From the NCBI RefSeq assembly GCF_023347295.1, contig NZ_CP094469.1, positions 620,001 through 684,000 of the forward strand: DNA of 64,000 bases. Reading direction: 5' to 3'. Origin of the DNA: Faecalibacterium sp. I3-3-33. Lineage in GTDB: Bacteria; Bacillota; Clostridia; Oscillospirales; Ruminococcaceae. The position numbers and the translations under genes were made by a program. This document shows, piece by piece, positions 1-8,476 of the stretch. How positions within the stretch are numbered: position 1 is the stretch's first letter; each line of letters begins with the position of its first letter. The notes beneath the pieces are model-generated. The model ran no database searches and was not told the DNA's origin. It saw only the letters and a list, made by a program, of their open reading frames with translations.

Positions 1-2
1 AA

Positions 3-1082
3 AACAGCGTGGGAACAGAGCTGTTCTGCCGGATTCTGGTGGTGACGCTGCTGGCACAGGTAACAGAGACGATCAGCTTTCTGCTGGACGGCGTGCCCGG
101 CGCGGCAAGCCGGTTCTGGCTGTACCTCACCAACACCGTCTGCACCGGCGCTACCGTGTGCGTGGGCTATGCGTGGTGCTTGTATGTGGACTTCCGGGTC
201 TACCGCAGCATTGGACGCCTGCGCAGAAGGCACCTGCTGCTGGGTGCGCCGCTGCTGGCGCTTTTGGTGCTGCTGGTGGCAAACCTTTTTGGCACGGGGT
301 GGATCTTTACCATCTCCGCGGACAACGTCTACCGCCGCGGTCCGCTAAACATTTTGCTGTATCTGCTGCTGTTCAGCTATTACGCCGAGAGCGTGTGGCA
401 GGTGCATAAGGCCAAGCGCGATGGCATTACGGTGGAATTTTTCCCGGTGTACTACTTCGTGGTCACCTGTGCGGTGGGCACGCTGCTGCAGGGCGCATTC
501 TACGGCATGGCCTTTGGCTGGCTGTCGGTAGCCATCGCTTTTGTGCTTGTGGACAGCCAGACCCGCAGCCTGCGCGGCTATACCGATGAACTGTCCGGCC
601 TGTTTGGGCGCAAGTACATGAACTACTGTCTGGACCGCATCCACGCCACACAGGAGAAGGACGTTTACGGCATCATGATGGACGTGAACTGCTTCAAGGA
701 GATCAACGACACCTACGGTCACGCCGAGGGCGACCGGGCCATTCAGGAGATCGGGCACATCTTGTCCGGGGCGCTGGTGGCAAACTCGGTAGCCATCCGC
801 ATGAGCGGCGACGAGTTCATGGTGCTGATCTGTCACGGCTCGGAGGAGATACTGGACAAGACCTGTACCGCTATTGAGCAGCGGGTGCAGCACTATAACG
901 AAACCGCTCCGGCGGGCAGCTTTCAGCTGTCCTTCTCCACCGGTGTGGCAAAGTACGAGGGCGGCAGTGTGGAGAAGTTTCTGGTGGAGCTGGATCAGCG
1001 GATGTATGCGGAAAAGCGCGCTTTCCACGCCGCCCGGGACGGCCACGCCGCACCGGAGCAGGGAAATGCTTCATCAATTTAA
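3..1082 (+). CDS. Membrane-anchored diguanylate cyclase (GGDEF), 5' end probably outside window
   Basis: The N-terminal half (about residues 1-185) is a run of hydrophobic segments, roughly six membrane spans. The C-terminal half is a GGDEF domain: a metal-site stretch MMDVNCFKEIND, then TYGHAEGDRA, then the signature MSGDEFMVL. The signature reads SGDEF rather than GGDEF, a change seen in some active cyclases. The expected role is synthesis of cyclic di-GMP from two GTP at the inner membrane face, with the membrane part as sensor; this is family knowledge. The first possible start is a GTG at base 9 with no room for a ribosome binding site, and the frame stays open to the window edge, so the gene probably begins upstream. 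The stop is followed closely by the metK promoter. Confidence 0.85.
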   Translation, partial: NSVGTELFCRILVVTLLAQVTETISFLLDGVPGAASRFWLYLTNTVCTGATVCVGYAWCLYVDFRVYRSIGRLRRRHLLLGAPLLALLVLLVANLFGTGWIFTISADNVYRRGPLNILLYLLLFSYYAESVWQVHKAKRDGITVEFFPVYYFVVTCAVGTLLQGAFYGMAFGWLSVAIAFVLVDSQTRSLRGYTDELSGLFGRKYMNYCLDRIHATQEKDVYGIMMDVNCFKEINDTYGHAEGDRAIQEIGHILSGALVANSVAIRMSGDEFMVLICHGSEEILDKTCTAIEQRVQHYNETAPAGSFQLSFSTGVAKYEGGSVEKFLVELDQRMYAEKRAFHAARDGHAAPEQGNASSI

Positions 1083-1112
1083 AAGGAATGTCTAAAATAA
1101 GTGCGACTTATC

Positions 1113-1141
1113 TTGACAATCTGACGCTGTAATGATAGAAT
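1113..1141 (+). promoter_or_regulatory. Promoter of metK riboswitch transcript
   Basis: TTGACA (1113-1118), a 17-nt spacer and TAGAAT (1136-1141) give a near-consensus sigma-A promoter. Its predicted start, near 1148, lies just before the riboswitch. Confidence 0.85.
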
Positions 1142-1163
1142 ATGTGGCGTACCAATTGAATAC

Positions 1164-1268
1164 CGACTTATCAAGAGCGGCTGAGGGGACAGGCCCTGTG
1201 AAGCCCGACAACCTGCGCGAGCGCGTAAGGTGCCAAATCCTGCGGGAAACCGGAAGATAAGAGTGCAA
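1164..1268 (+). promoter_or_regulatory. SAM-I (S-box) riboswitch
   Basis: The conserved S-box elements are readable in order: CTTATCAAGAG, then GAGGGGACAGGCCCTGTGAAG, then CCCGACAACC, then AAGGTGCCAAATCCTGC, closing with GATAAGAG that pairs back to the 5' strand. It precedes metK and overlaps the start of the expression-platform terminator. By family knowledge, SAM binding favours the terminator and shuts metK off when SAM is abundant. Confidence 0.95.
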
Positions 1269-1298
1269 CGCTCAGAGCTTTCGGCTCTGGGCGCTTTT
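1268..1298 (+). terminator. Riboswitch-controlled intrinsic terminator
   Basis: A nine-base-pair stem (GCTCAGAGC at 1270-1278 with GCTCTGGGC at 1284-1292) is followed by a T tract at 1295-1298. It lies between the SAM-I aptamer and metK and is the expected off-state terminator. Confidence 0.88.
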
Positions 1299-1362
1299 AT
1301 TTTTCAGAACAAACTTGATGGAATGGTAAATACACGCAACTGCAACATTTAGGAGGCAAAAA

Positions 1363-2517
1363 ATGGCTAGACACCTGTTTACTTCGGAGTCCGTCACCGA
1401 GGGACATCCCGACAAGATCTGCGACCAGATCTCTGATGCAATTCTGGACGAGATTCTGACCCACGACCCCGACGCCCGCGTGGCCTGCGAGACCTGCGCA
1501 TCCACCGGCCTTGTGCACATTATGGGCGAAATCACTACCAGCTGCTATGTGGACTTCCAGAAGGTCGTCCGCGAGGTGGTGGCAGATATCGGCTACACCC
1601 GTGCAAAGTTCGGCTTTGACGCCGACACCTGCGCCGTCATCTCCAACATTGACGGCCAGAGCCCCGACATTGCACTGGGCACCAACGATCAGGTGGGCGG
1701 TGCAGGCGATCAGGGCATGATGTTCGGTTATGCCTGCGACGAGACCCCCGAGCTGATGCCCATGCCCATCAGCCTTGCCCACAAGCTGGCAAAGCGCCTG
1801 ACCGAAGTGCGCAAGAGCGGCGAGATGGATTACCTGCGCCCGGACGGCAAGAGTCAGGTGACCGTGGAGTACGACGAGAACAACAAGCCCGTGCGCGTGG
1901 ACGCCGTGGTCATTTCCAGCCAGCACAGCGAGAGCGTGAGCATGGAGCAGCTGCGCGCAGACGTGATGGAAAAGGTCATCAAGGCCACCATCCCCGCCGA
2001 GCTGCTGGACGAGAACACCAAGTACTACATCAACCCCACCGGCCGCTTTGTTGTGGGCGGCCCGCAGGGCGATACCGGCCTGACCGGCCGTAAGATCATT
2101 GTGGACACCTACGGCGGCTATGCACGCCACGGCGGCGGCGCCTTCTCCGGCAAGGACCCCAGCAAGGTGGACCGCAGCGCAGCCTACGCTACCCGCTGGG
2201 TGGCTAAGAACATCGTGGCTGCGGGTCTGGCAAAGCAGTGCGAGGTGCAGGTGGCCTACGCCATCGGCGTGGCAAAGCCTGTGTCCATCATGGTGGATAC
2301 CTTCGGCACCGGCACCGTGGCAGACGAGAAGATCGAGCAGGCAGTGGAGAAGGTGTTTGACCTGACCCCCGCCGCCATCATCCGTGACCTCGACCTGCGC
2401 AAGCCCATCTACCGCCAGCTGGCTGCCTACGGCCACATGGGCCGCGAGGATCTGGGCGTGAAGTGGGAGAACACCGACCGCGTGGATGCCCTGAAGGCTG
2501 CCGTGGCTGCCCTGTAA
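1363..2517 (+). CDS. metK: S-adenosylmethionine synthase
   Basis: The 384-residue length matches the family (about 380-400). Family signatures are present: [16 protein letters not shown] with the catalytic His near residue 15, the [12 protein letters not shown] hexapeptide region, and the glycine-rich [19 protein letters not shown] phosphate loop. The enzyme makes SAM from ATP and methionine in the cytoplasm as a tetramer with Mg and K ions. The ATG follows AGGAGG (from about 1351) at good spacing. It is transcribed from the promoter at 1113 through a SAM-I riboswitch, so feedback control by its own product is expected. A strong terminator follows at 2554-2588, so it appears monocistronic. 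Confidence 0.98.
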   Translation: MARHLFTSESVTEGHPDKICDQISDAILDEILTHDPDARVACETCASTGLVHIMGEITTSCYVDFQKVVREVVADIGYTRAKFGFDADTCAVISNIDGQSPDIALGTNDQVGGAGDQGMMFGYACDETPELMPMPISLAHKLAKRLTEVRKSGEMDYLRPDGKSQVTVEYDENNKPVRVDAVVISSQHSESVSMEQLRADVMEKVIKATIPAELLDENTKYYINPTGRFVVGGPQGDTGLTGRKIIVDTYGGYARHGGGAFSGKDPSKVDRSAAYATRWVAKNIVAAGLAKQCEVQVAYAIGVAKPVSIMVDTFGTGTVADEKIEQAVEKVFDLTPAAIIRDLDLRKPIYRQLAAYGHMGREDLGVKWENTDRVDALKAAVAAL

Positions 2518-2553
2518 AAAGCGTTTTACCCTGATAGAAGGTAAGTGAAGAGA

Positions 2554-2588
2554 AGAGCCGCTGCACCCGACCGTGCAGCGGCTCTTTT
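2554..2588 (+). terminator. Terminator after metK
   Basis: A perfect GC-rich stem (AGAGCCGCTGCAC with GTGCAGCGGCTCT) has a six-base loop and ends in TTTT. Confidence 0.92.
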
Positions 2589-2861
2589 GCGTCACTTAGG
2601 AAAGAGAAGGAGACTTAGAAAAGTCCTACTTTTCCTCAAAAATCAGATAAACTTTGCGAAACGGTAAAGATTTGGTCGCGTTTTTGTAAGAAACTCACAT
2701 TCTCTTGAAGGAAAAGGAAAAACAGCTGTGCAAGGCGCAGAAAATCCACACATGAAACAAATTGATATGGAACAATCGACAAAATGTGATAAAATAAAAC
2801 TAGATATGCGCACTTGTGTGCATGGTACGGATGGTAAACAGCAATAAGGAGTTATGTGACT
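2589..2861. other. AT-rich intergenic leader before prs
   Basis: This non-coding gap is clearly AT-richer than the genes around it. It should hold the prs promoter. A weak candidate has TTGATA at 2762 with an AT-rich GATAAAAT at 2788-2795, but the spacing is long. No riboswitch was recognised. The ribosome binding site AAGGAG is at 2846-2851. Confidence 0.4.
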
Positions 2862-4004
2862 ATGTCTATTGAAATTTCCCCGAAGTCCTTCTTTGAGCAG
2901 CCCAGTGTGGCGGATATGCGGCTGATCGCCTGCCCCGGTGCCGAGGAGCTGACCGGCCTGATCGACAAGCACCTTGTCCGTTGGGCAAAGGCTGCCGGAA
3001 TTGAAAAAGACACCTTCATTATTTCCTGCGACTGCCCCCGCTTCCAGAGCGGCGACGCCAAGGGTCTGGTCAAGGAGTCTGTCCGCGGCGACGATATCTT
3101 TATCGTGGTGGACCCGGGCAATTACAGCGTCACCTACAAGCTGTTCAACTACGAGAACCACATGTCCCCGGACGACCACTTTGCAAACCTGAAGCGTCTG
3201 ATCCAGGCTGTGGCCGGTAAGGCACACCGCGTTTCCGTCATCATGCCCAGCCTGTACGGCGGCCGTCAGCACCGCCGCGTGGTGCGCGAGAGTCTGGACT
3301 GCGCTGTGGCGCTGCAGGAGCTGCAGACCATGGGCGTGCGCAACATCATCACCTTTGACGCACACGACCCCCGCGTGCAGAACGCAGTGCCCCTGATGAG
3401 CTTTGATAACGCCATGCCCACCTATCAGGTGCTGAAGAGCCTGCTGAAGAAGGACCCCACCCTGTCCTTCGACAAGGAGAAGTTCACCGTGGTCAGCCCG
3501 GACGAGGGCGCTATGAACCGCAATATGTACTTCTCCAGCGTGCTGGGCTGCAACTTGGGTATGTTCTACAAGCGCCGCGACTACACCCGCGTGGTGAACG
3601 GCCGCAACCCCATCGTTGCACACGAGTATCTGGGCGAGAGCGTGGAGGGCAAGACCGTCTTTATCGCAGACGATATCATCGCTTCCGGTGAGAGCATGCT
3701 GGAGGTTGCCAGCAACCTGAAGGAGCGCGGCGCTGCCAACATCATTGCCAACGCCACCTTCCCCCTGTTCACCAGCGGTCTGGAGAAGTTCGACAAGGCT
3801 GTGGCAGACGGCACCCTGACCTACGTTGTGGGTACCAACCTGACCTACCGTATGCCCGAGCTGCTGACCCGCGACTGGTATGTGGACGTGGATGTTTCCA
3901 AGTACGCTGCCTACTTTGTAGTGGCACTGAACCACGATATGTCCGTTTCCAGCATCATCGACCCCCTGAAGAAGATCGAGAGCCTGTTGGCAAACCGCAA
4001 GTAA
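2862..4004 (+). CDS. prs: Ribose-phosphate pyrophosphokinase, long clostridial type
   Basis: The enzyme should transfer pyrophosphate from ATP to ribose 5-phosphate, giving PRPP for purine, pyrimidine, histidine and NAD synthesis. Visible signatures are FDAHDPRVQNAVP (the substrate-binding DxHxxx region), RRDYTRVVNGRN (flexible loop region) and VFIADDIIASGESM (the PRPP loop with two acidic residues). At 380 residues it is about 65 longer than the classical ~315-residue enzymes, with an unusual N-terminal region and divergent PRPP loop; this long form is typical of clostridia. ATG 2862 is preferred over GTG 2856 because AAGGAG ends 10 nt upstream of it and only 4 nt upstream of the GTG. A terminator follows directly. 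Confidence 0.9.
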   Translation: MSIEISPKSFFEQPSVADMRLIACPGAEELTGLIDKHLVRWAKAAGIEKDTFIISCDCPRFQSGDAKGLVKESVRGDDIFIVVDPGNYSVTYKLFNYENHMSPDDHFANLKRLIQAVAGKAHRVSVIMPSLYGGRQHRRVVRESLDCAVALQELQTMGVRNIITFDAHDPRVQNAVPLMSFDNAMPTYQVLKSLLKKDPTLSFDKEKFTVVSPDEGAMNRNMYFSSVLGCNLGMFYKRRDYTRVVNGRNPIVAHEYLGESVEGKTVFIADDIIASGESMLEVASNLKERGAANIIANATFPLFTSGLEKFDKAVADGTLTYVVGTNLTYRMPELLTRDWYVDVDVSKYAAYFVVALNHDMSVSSIIDPLKKIESLLANRK

Positions 4005-4015
4005 AAAGCTGTTCC

Positions 4016-4050
4016 AAAGCCCCTGCACCCTGTGTGCGGGGGCTTTTTGC
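4016..4050 (+). terminator. Terminator after prs
   Basis: The stem pairs AGCCCCTGCAC with GTGCGGGGGCT around a short loop and is followed by TTTTTGCTTTTT. Confidence 0.9.
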
Positions 4051-4087
4051 TTTTTATGAAAACTTCTGTTAAGTTTTTGAAAATTCG

Positions 4088-4128
4088 CACCGGGGGCTTT
4101 GCAAATCCCGGTGGGTTTATGCTATATT
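4088..4128 (+). promoter_or_regulatory. Promoter of ABC exporter with flanking inverted repeat
   Basis: TTGCAA (4099-4104), an 18-nt spacer and TATATT (4123-4128) preceded by TGC form an extended -10 promoter. A seven-base inverted repeat, CACCGGG (4088-4094) and CCCGGTG (4107-4113), straddles the -35 box and could be a repressor site; that part is inference. Confidence 0.55.
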
Positions 4129-4170
4129 TAAGTTGAAATACTTTGCATTCTGACAGAAAGGAAAAACGCC

Positions 4171-4875
4171 ATGGAGCATTTTGTGGAGTTTGAAGATGTC
4201 TGTAAATATTACCAGACCGGCAGTGTGAAGATCGCTGCAGCCGACCATTTGAATTTCTATGTGGACAAGGGCGAGTTCTGCATCATCGTGGGGCCCTCCG
4301 GCGCGGGCAAGACCACATTGCTGAACATTCTGGGCGGCATGGACAACTGCGACGAGGGCAACGTCTGGCTGGATGGCCGCAACGTGAGCCGCTTTTCAGC
4401 CCGAGAGTTGACCACCTACCGCCGGTATGACGTGGGCTTTGTGTTCCAGTTCTACAATCTGGTGCAGAACCTGACCGCGCTGGAAAATGTGGAACTTGCC
4501 AGCGAGATCTGCCGCGACCCGCTGGACCCCGCCGAGACCCTGCGCAGCGTGGGTCTGGGCGAGCGGCTGAACAACTTCCCGGCGCAGCTTTCCGGCGGCG
4601 AGCAGCAGCGGGTGTCCATTGCCCGCGCACTGGCCAAAAACCCCAAGCTGCTGCTCTGTGACGAGCCCACCGGTGCGCTGGACTACCGCACCGGCAAACA
4701 GGTGCTGGGTCTTTTGCAGGATACCTGCCGCAAGACCGGACGCACCGTCATTGTTATTACCCACAACACGGCACTGACCGGTATGGCTGACCGCATCATT
4801 CAGGTGCGCAGCGGCCGCATCGTGTCCAATCAGGTCAACGAGCACCCGGTGCCGGTGGAACAGATCGAGTGGTGA
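4171..4875 (+). CDS. ABC transporter ATP-binding protein (MacB/LolD type)
   Basis: At 234 residues this is a single nucleotide-binding domain. The Walker A motif is GPSGAGKTT, the Q-loop region reads [10 protein letters not shown], the signature is [15 protein letters not shown], Walker B with the catalytic Glu is [12 protein letters not shown], and the H-loop is VITHN. It belongs to the MacB/LolD/FtsE group that powers FtsX-type permeases rather than ordinary solute import. The stop overlaps the GTG of the downstream permease (GTGA), indicating translational coupling, so the two form one exporter or mechanotransmission complex. The substrate cannot be read from sequence; envelope lipids, peptides or antimicrobial resistance are all possible. 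Confidence 0.92.
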   Translation: MEHFVEFEDVCKYYQTGSVKIAAADHLNFYVDKGEFCIIVGPSGAGKTTLLNILGGMDNCDEGNVWLDGRNVSRFSARELTTYRRYDVGFVFQFYNLVQNLTALENVELASEICRDPLDPAETLRSVGLGERLNNFPAQLSGGEQQRVSIARALAKNPKLLLCDEPTGALDYRTGKQVLGLLQDTCRKTGRTVIVITHNTALTGMADRIIQVRSGRIVSNQVNEHPVPVEQIEW

Positions 4876-7800
4876 GAACTGTGCAGAAAAGTTACCGCAA
4901 AAATATCCTGCGCGAGATGAAAAGCAGCATCAGCCGGGTGGTGTCCCTGTTTGGCATCGTGGCGCTGGGGGTGATGATGCTTACCGGCCTGATGTGCATT
5001 GCCCCCGATATGCGCACCGCTGCCCAGAAGTACTATGTGCAGCAGAATGTGTTCGACCTGCGGGTGCTGTCCACCCTTGGCCTGAGTCAGGGCGATATCG
5101 ACGCCATTGCCGCTGTGGACGGGGTGGATGCCGTGCAGGCGGTAAAGTATCAGGACGTAGAAGGAAACTGGACAGGGGACGAGCAGACCACGGTGGCGCG
5201 GCTGTATCAGCTGCCTGCCGACCCGCAGGCCGATACGCCGGAGAATATGAACCGTCCGGTGCTGCTGTCCGGACGGATGCCGGAAGCGGCCGGGGAGTGC
5301 GTGGTGCACGTGATGGGCCACGGCAGTCCGGTGGAGTTGGGCACCCAGCTGACTTTGCCGGAAGAGACCGAAGGAGTCAGCGGGCGGGTGTTCACGGTGG
5401 TGGGCACGGTGCAGGACCCGCTGCATTTTTCCTCCGATTCCGAGAGCAGCACCGTGGGCGATGGTCAGTTGGACTACATCCTGTTTGTGCCGGAGGGCAC
5501 TTTGACCGCAGATTATTATACGGCGTGCTATATCAAAGCGGAAAACACCGGACTGTATGATAATTATTCCGATGAATATCAGGCCGCAGTGGATGCCGTA
5601 GCCGAAAACCTCAAGGCCATCCAGAGTGTGCAGTGCACCGCCCGGCGGGAAGAGCTGATGGACACCGCCAACGACAAGCTGACCGAAGCGCGCGCCGAGT
5701 ACGACAGCCAGAAGGCCGAAGCAGAGCGCCAGTTTGCCGAGGCCGAGGCAAAGCTGGCAGACGCGCAGCAGCAGCTGGACGCTGCCAAGGCGCAGTTGGA
5801 AGCCGGGGAAAAGGAGCTTGCCGCCCAGAAAGCCGCCCTGCCGGACACCATGCAGAGCGGTGCGGATAAGCTGGTGAGCAGCGAAGCGCAGGTGCTGGAA
5901 TTTGAGGAACAGTTACAGCAAATCGAGCTGCTGGTCAACCTGAAAAAGGTGGCAGACCCCCTGCTGACCTACGCAGAAGCCGCCCTGCGCAACGCCGAAA
6001 AGGCGCTGGACGAAGCCGAGCCGGAGGACGAGGATTACATTGAACTGCGGGATGCGCTGGCCAAGGCGCAGGCCGCTTACGACAACATCTATAACCAGCT
6101 GCAGGGCTATCAGCAGCAGCTGGACGCGGGCAAGCGGCAGATGTACAAGCAGGGACTGATCTCCTCGCCGAACCTCTCCAACGACCAGCTGGTGACCGAA
6201 GCCAAAGCTGCCCTGCGCAAGATGAAATTGCAGCTTTTGCAGGGACAGTTGCAGCTGACCACCGGCACCGCCAGTGCCTACACCCAGTTCGATGCCGCAC
6301 AAAAGCAGCTGGAAGAGGGCTGGGCAGAGTATAACGCCGGGCAGACCCAGCTGGAAGAATCCCGCACCGAGTACGAGAGCCAGAAGGCCGAGGCAGAGCA
6401 GAAACTGGCAGACGGCCTTGCCCAGCTGAACGATGCCGAGGAGCAGGTGAGCCAGATCAAAAAGGGCGAGTGGTATGTGCTGGACCGCACCTCCACCATG
6501 AGCTGCGTCACCTTTGCCCAGTACGCCGACCGCATGGACGCCATTGCCCGGGTGTTCCCGGTGTTCTTCTTCCTTGTGGCGGCGCTGGTGGCTACCACCA
6601 CCATGACCCGCATGGTGGACGAGAACCGCCTGCAAATGGGTACCTTAAAGGCGCTGGGCTACTCCAATTTCAGCATCGCGGGCAAGTACCTGTTCTACGC
6701 GATGCTGGCCACCATTCTGGGCAGCATCGCCGGTATGGTGGTGGGTTTTGTCATCTTCCCGGTGATTATCTGGAACGCCTATCAGCTGGTGTTCAGCCTG
6801 CCTACCTTCACTTTGCACTTCTACCCGGGCATGGCAGCTGCCAGCGTGGGCATCAGCGCTGCCGTCATCGGCTTTGCCACATGGTACGCCTGCCGTTCCA
6901 GTCTGGCCGAAAAGACCGCAGCTTTGCTGCTGCCCCGGGCCCCGGTGGCGGGCAAGCGCATCCTGATGGAGCGCATCACCCCGCTGTGGTCCCGGATGTC
7001 CTTCTCCCAAAAGACCACCGCCCGCAACCTGTTCCGGTATAAAAAGCGGTTCTTCATGACCGTGCTGGGCGTGGCGGGCTGCACCGCGCTGCTGCTCATC
7101 GGCTTTGGCATTCAGGATTCCCTGCTGCCCATCGTCACAAAGCAGTCTACCGAGCTGACCCACAACGATATGTCCATCACCCTCAGCGACCCCAAAGCCC
7201 TGACCATGGAGCAGGGGCTGGCAGAGGAGCTGGACAGCAACAGCGCCGTGCAGAACTGGAGCGCGGTGTATACCAAATCCACCACCATCTACAATGCCGA
7301 AGGCGAGAGCGCCAGCGTGAGCATCGTGGCCGCCGCCAAGGACAGCGACCTGACCCGGTACGTCACCTTCCGCACCCGCAAGGGGCACAAGGCCATCAGC
7401 TTTGACAGCGGCAGCGCCATCCTGACCGAAAAGACCGCCGAGAACCTGGGCCTGCACACAGGCGATACCTTCTGGGTGGAAAACGCCGAGGGTGCCCGGG
7501 TGGAGCTGACCCTGACCGGCATTACCGAGAACTATATGTTCACCCGGCTGTACCTCCCCCGCGCACAGCTGGAAAGCCTGCTGGGCACGGCAGAGATCCC
7601 GTGGAACACGGTCTACGGTCAGACCACCTGCACCGATGCTGCCGGGTACAACGCCCTGCGCACCGACCTGCTGGACTGCAACTACGTCAGCAGCATCAGC
7701 TTTACCGAGGACACCACCGAACTGTTCGATAATCTTATCGTCAGTCTGGGCTATGTGGTGGTGCTGATCATCATCTGCGCGGCGGCGCTGGCGGCAGTGG

Positions 7801-8147
7801 TGCTGTATAATCTAATCAGCGTCAACCTTGGGGAGCGCAAAAAGGAGCTGGCGACCATCAAGGTGCTGGGCTTCTACGATCAGGAAGTGTACCGCTACAT
7901 CTTCCGCGAGATCGAGCTGCTGGCGCTTATCGGCTCCGGCGTGGGTCTGGCGCTGGGTGTGCCGCTGCACAAGTTCATCGTGCTGACCGTGGAGATGGAT
8001 CAGCTCATGTTCATCCGCACGATCGCTCCCCGCAGCTACCTGCTGGCGGTGGCGCTGACCATGGTGTTTACCGTAGTGGTCTGCTTTGTGATGCGGCGGC
8101 ACGTCCGGTGCATCAGCATGGTGGAAAGCATGAAAGCACCGGAGTAA
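4872..8147 (+). CDS. Very large FtsX-type ABC permease with coiled-coil extracellular insert
   Basis: The protein has 1091 residues. A first membrane segment lies near residues 15-40. A long extracellular region follows, of which roughly residues 245-300 and 420-540 are Ala/Glu/Gln/Lys-rich heptads predicted to be coiled coil. Two FtsX domains sit near 560-690 and 955-1080, the latter containing ELATIKVLGFYDQEV. Between them is a second extracellular domain. This layout matches the clostridial FtsX/YhgE-like permeases paired with a LolD-type ATPase. The GTG start at 4872 overlaps the ATPase stop. The insert may reach across the cell wall, and the pair may move lipids or act as a mechanotransmitter; the function is inference. 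A terminator lies about 140 bp downstream. Confidence 0.9.
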   Translation: MRTVQKSYRKNILREMKSSISRVVSLFGIVALGVMMLTGLMCIAPDMRTAAQKYYVQQNVFDLRVLSTLGLSQGDIDAIAAVDGVDAVQAVKYQDVEGNWTGDEQTTVARLYQLPADPQADTPENMNRPVLLSGRMPEAAGECVVHVMGHGSPVELGTQLTLPEETEGVSGRVFTVVGTVQDPLHFSSDSESSTVGDGQLDYILFVPEGTLTADYYTACYIKAENTGLYDNYSDEYQAAVDAVAENLKAIQSVQCTARREELMDTANDKLTEARAEYDSQKAEAERQFAEAEAKLADAQQQLDAAKAQLEAGEKELAAQKAALPDTMQSGADKLVSSEAQVLEFEEQLQQIELLVNLKKVADPLLTYAEAALRNAEKALDEAEPEDEDYIELRDALAKAQAAYDNIYNQLQGYQQQLDAGKRQMYKQGLISSPNLSNDQLVTEAKAALRKMKLQLLQGQLQLTTGTASAYTQFDAAQKQLEEGWAEYNAGQTQLEESRTEYESQKAEAEQKLADGLAQLNDAEEQVSQIKKGEWYVLDRTSTMSCVTFAQYADRMDAIARVFPVFFFLVAALVATTTMTRMVDENRLQMGTLKALGYSNFSIAGKYLFYAMLATILGSIAGMVVGFVIFPVIIWNAYQLVFSLPTFTLHFYPGMAAASVGISAAVIGFATWYACRSSLAEKTAALLLPRAPVAGKRILMERITPLWSRMSFSQKTTARNLFRYKKRFFMTVLGVAGCTALLLIGFGIQDSLLPIVTKQSTELTHNDMSITLSDPKALTMEQGLAEELDSNSAVQNWSAVYTKSTTIYNAEGESASVSIVAAAKDSDLTRYVTFRTRKGHKAISFDSGSAILTEKTAENLGLHTGDTFWVENAEGARVELTLTGITENYMFTRLYLPRAQLESLLGTAEIPWNTVYGQTTCTDAAGYNALRTDLLDCNYVSSISFTEDTTELFDNLIVSLGYVVVLIIICAAALAAVVLYNLISVNLGERKKELATIKVLGFYDQEVYRYIFREIELLALIGSGVGLALGVPLHKFIVLTVEMDQLMFIRTIAPRSYLLAVALTMVFTVVVCFVMRRHVRCISMVESMKAPE

Positions 8148-8285
8148 TGTTTACAGCTCATTCATAAAATGAGCATAATTTCGTAGGATCTTTCGTGTAT
8201 CATAAAATCACCGGGAGGGGGAGAGCCGCAAGCCCCCTCTCAGGGACATGATTCCTCCTATACCCCAAACCAAATACCGCAAAAG

Positions 8286-8328
8286 GCCGCGCCTCGTCTG
8301 AACCAGCAGATGGGGCGCGGCTGTTTTT
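8286..8328 (+). terminator. Terminator of ABC exporter operon
   Basis: GCCGCGCC at 8286-8293 pairs with GGCGCGGC at 8314-8321, extended inside by TCGTCTG/CAGATGG, and is followed by a T tract at 8323-8328. Confidence 0.85.
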
Positions 8329-8408
8329 ATAAAGGCTACGGTCTCTTCCTGTGGAAATGCGTTTGACGCGCTCCGCAGAGCGCAGAAAATTTATATTTTT
8401 GACTTGCA

Positions 8409-8460
8409 AAAAGCACCCCCTGCAGTCTGTACGGGCAGACCGCAGGGGGTGCTTGGCTTT
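8409..8460 (-). terminator. Terminator of NCS2 permease gene (bidirectional)
   Basis: An almost perfect 20-bp stem (AAGCACCCCCTGCAGTCTGT with its complement) has A and T tracts on both sides. It lies just beyond the permease stop on the minus strand. Confidence 0.88.
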
Positions 8461-8476
8461 TTAGACGCGCAGGGAA

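Larger units (their letters stand above)
8148..8476. other. Convergent intergenic region with two terminators
   Basis: This gap separates the plus-strand ABC genes from the minus-strand purine permease. It holds a plus-strand terminator at 8286-8328 and a bidirectional one at 8409-8460. No coding sequence was recognised in it. Confidence 0.8.

Noticed and set aside
1297..2595. 432-codon open frame antisense to metK
   Set aside because: It is a mirror of the GC-rich codon pattern of metK, with His/Gly/Val-rich low-complexity translation and no family features; the sense gene is certain.
2643..4028. 461-codon open frame antisense to prs
   Set aside because: Shadow of the prs reading frame; composition is typical of antisense translation and there is no ribosome binding site.
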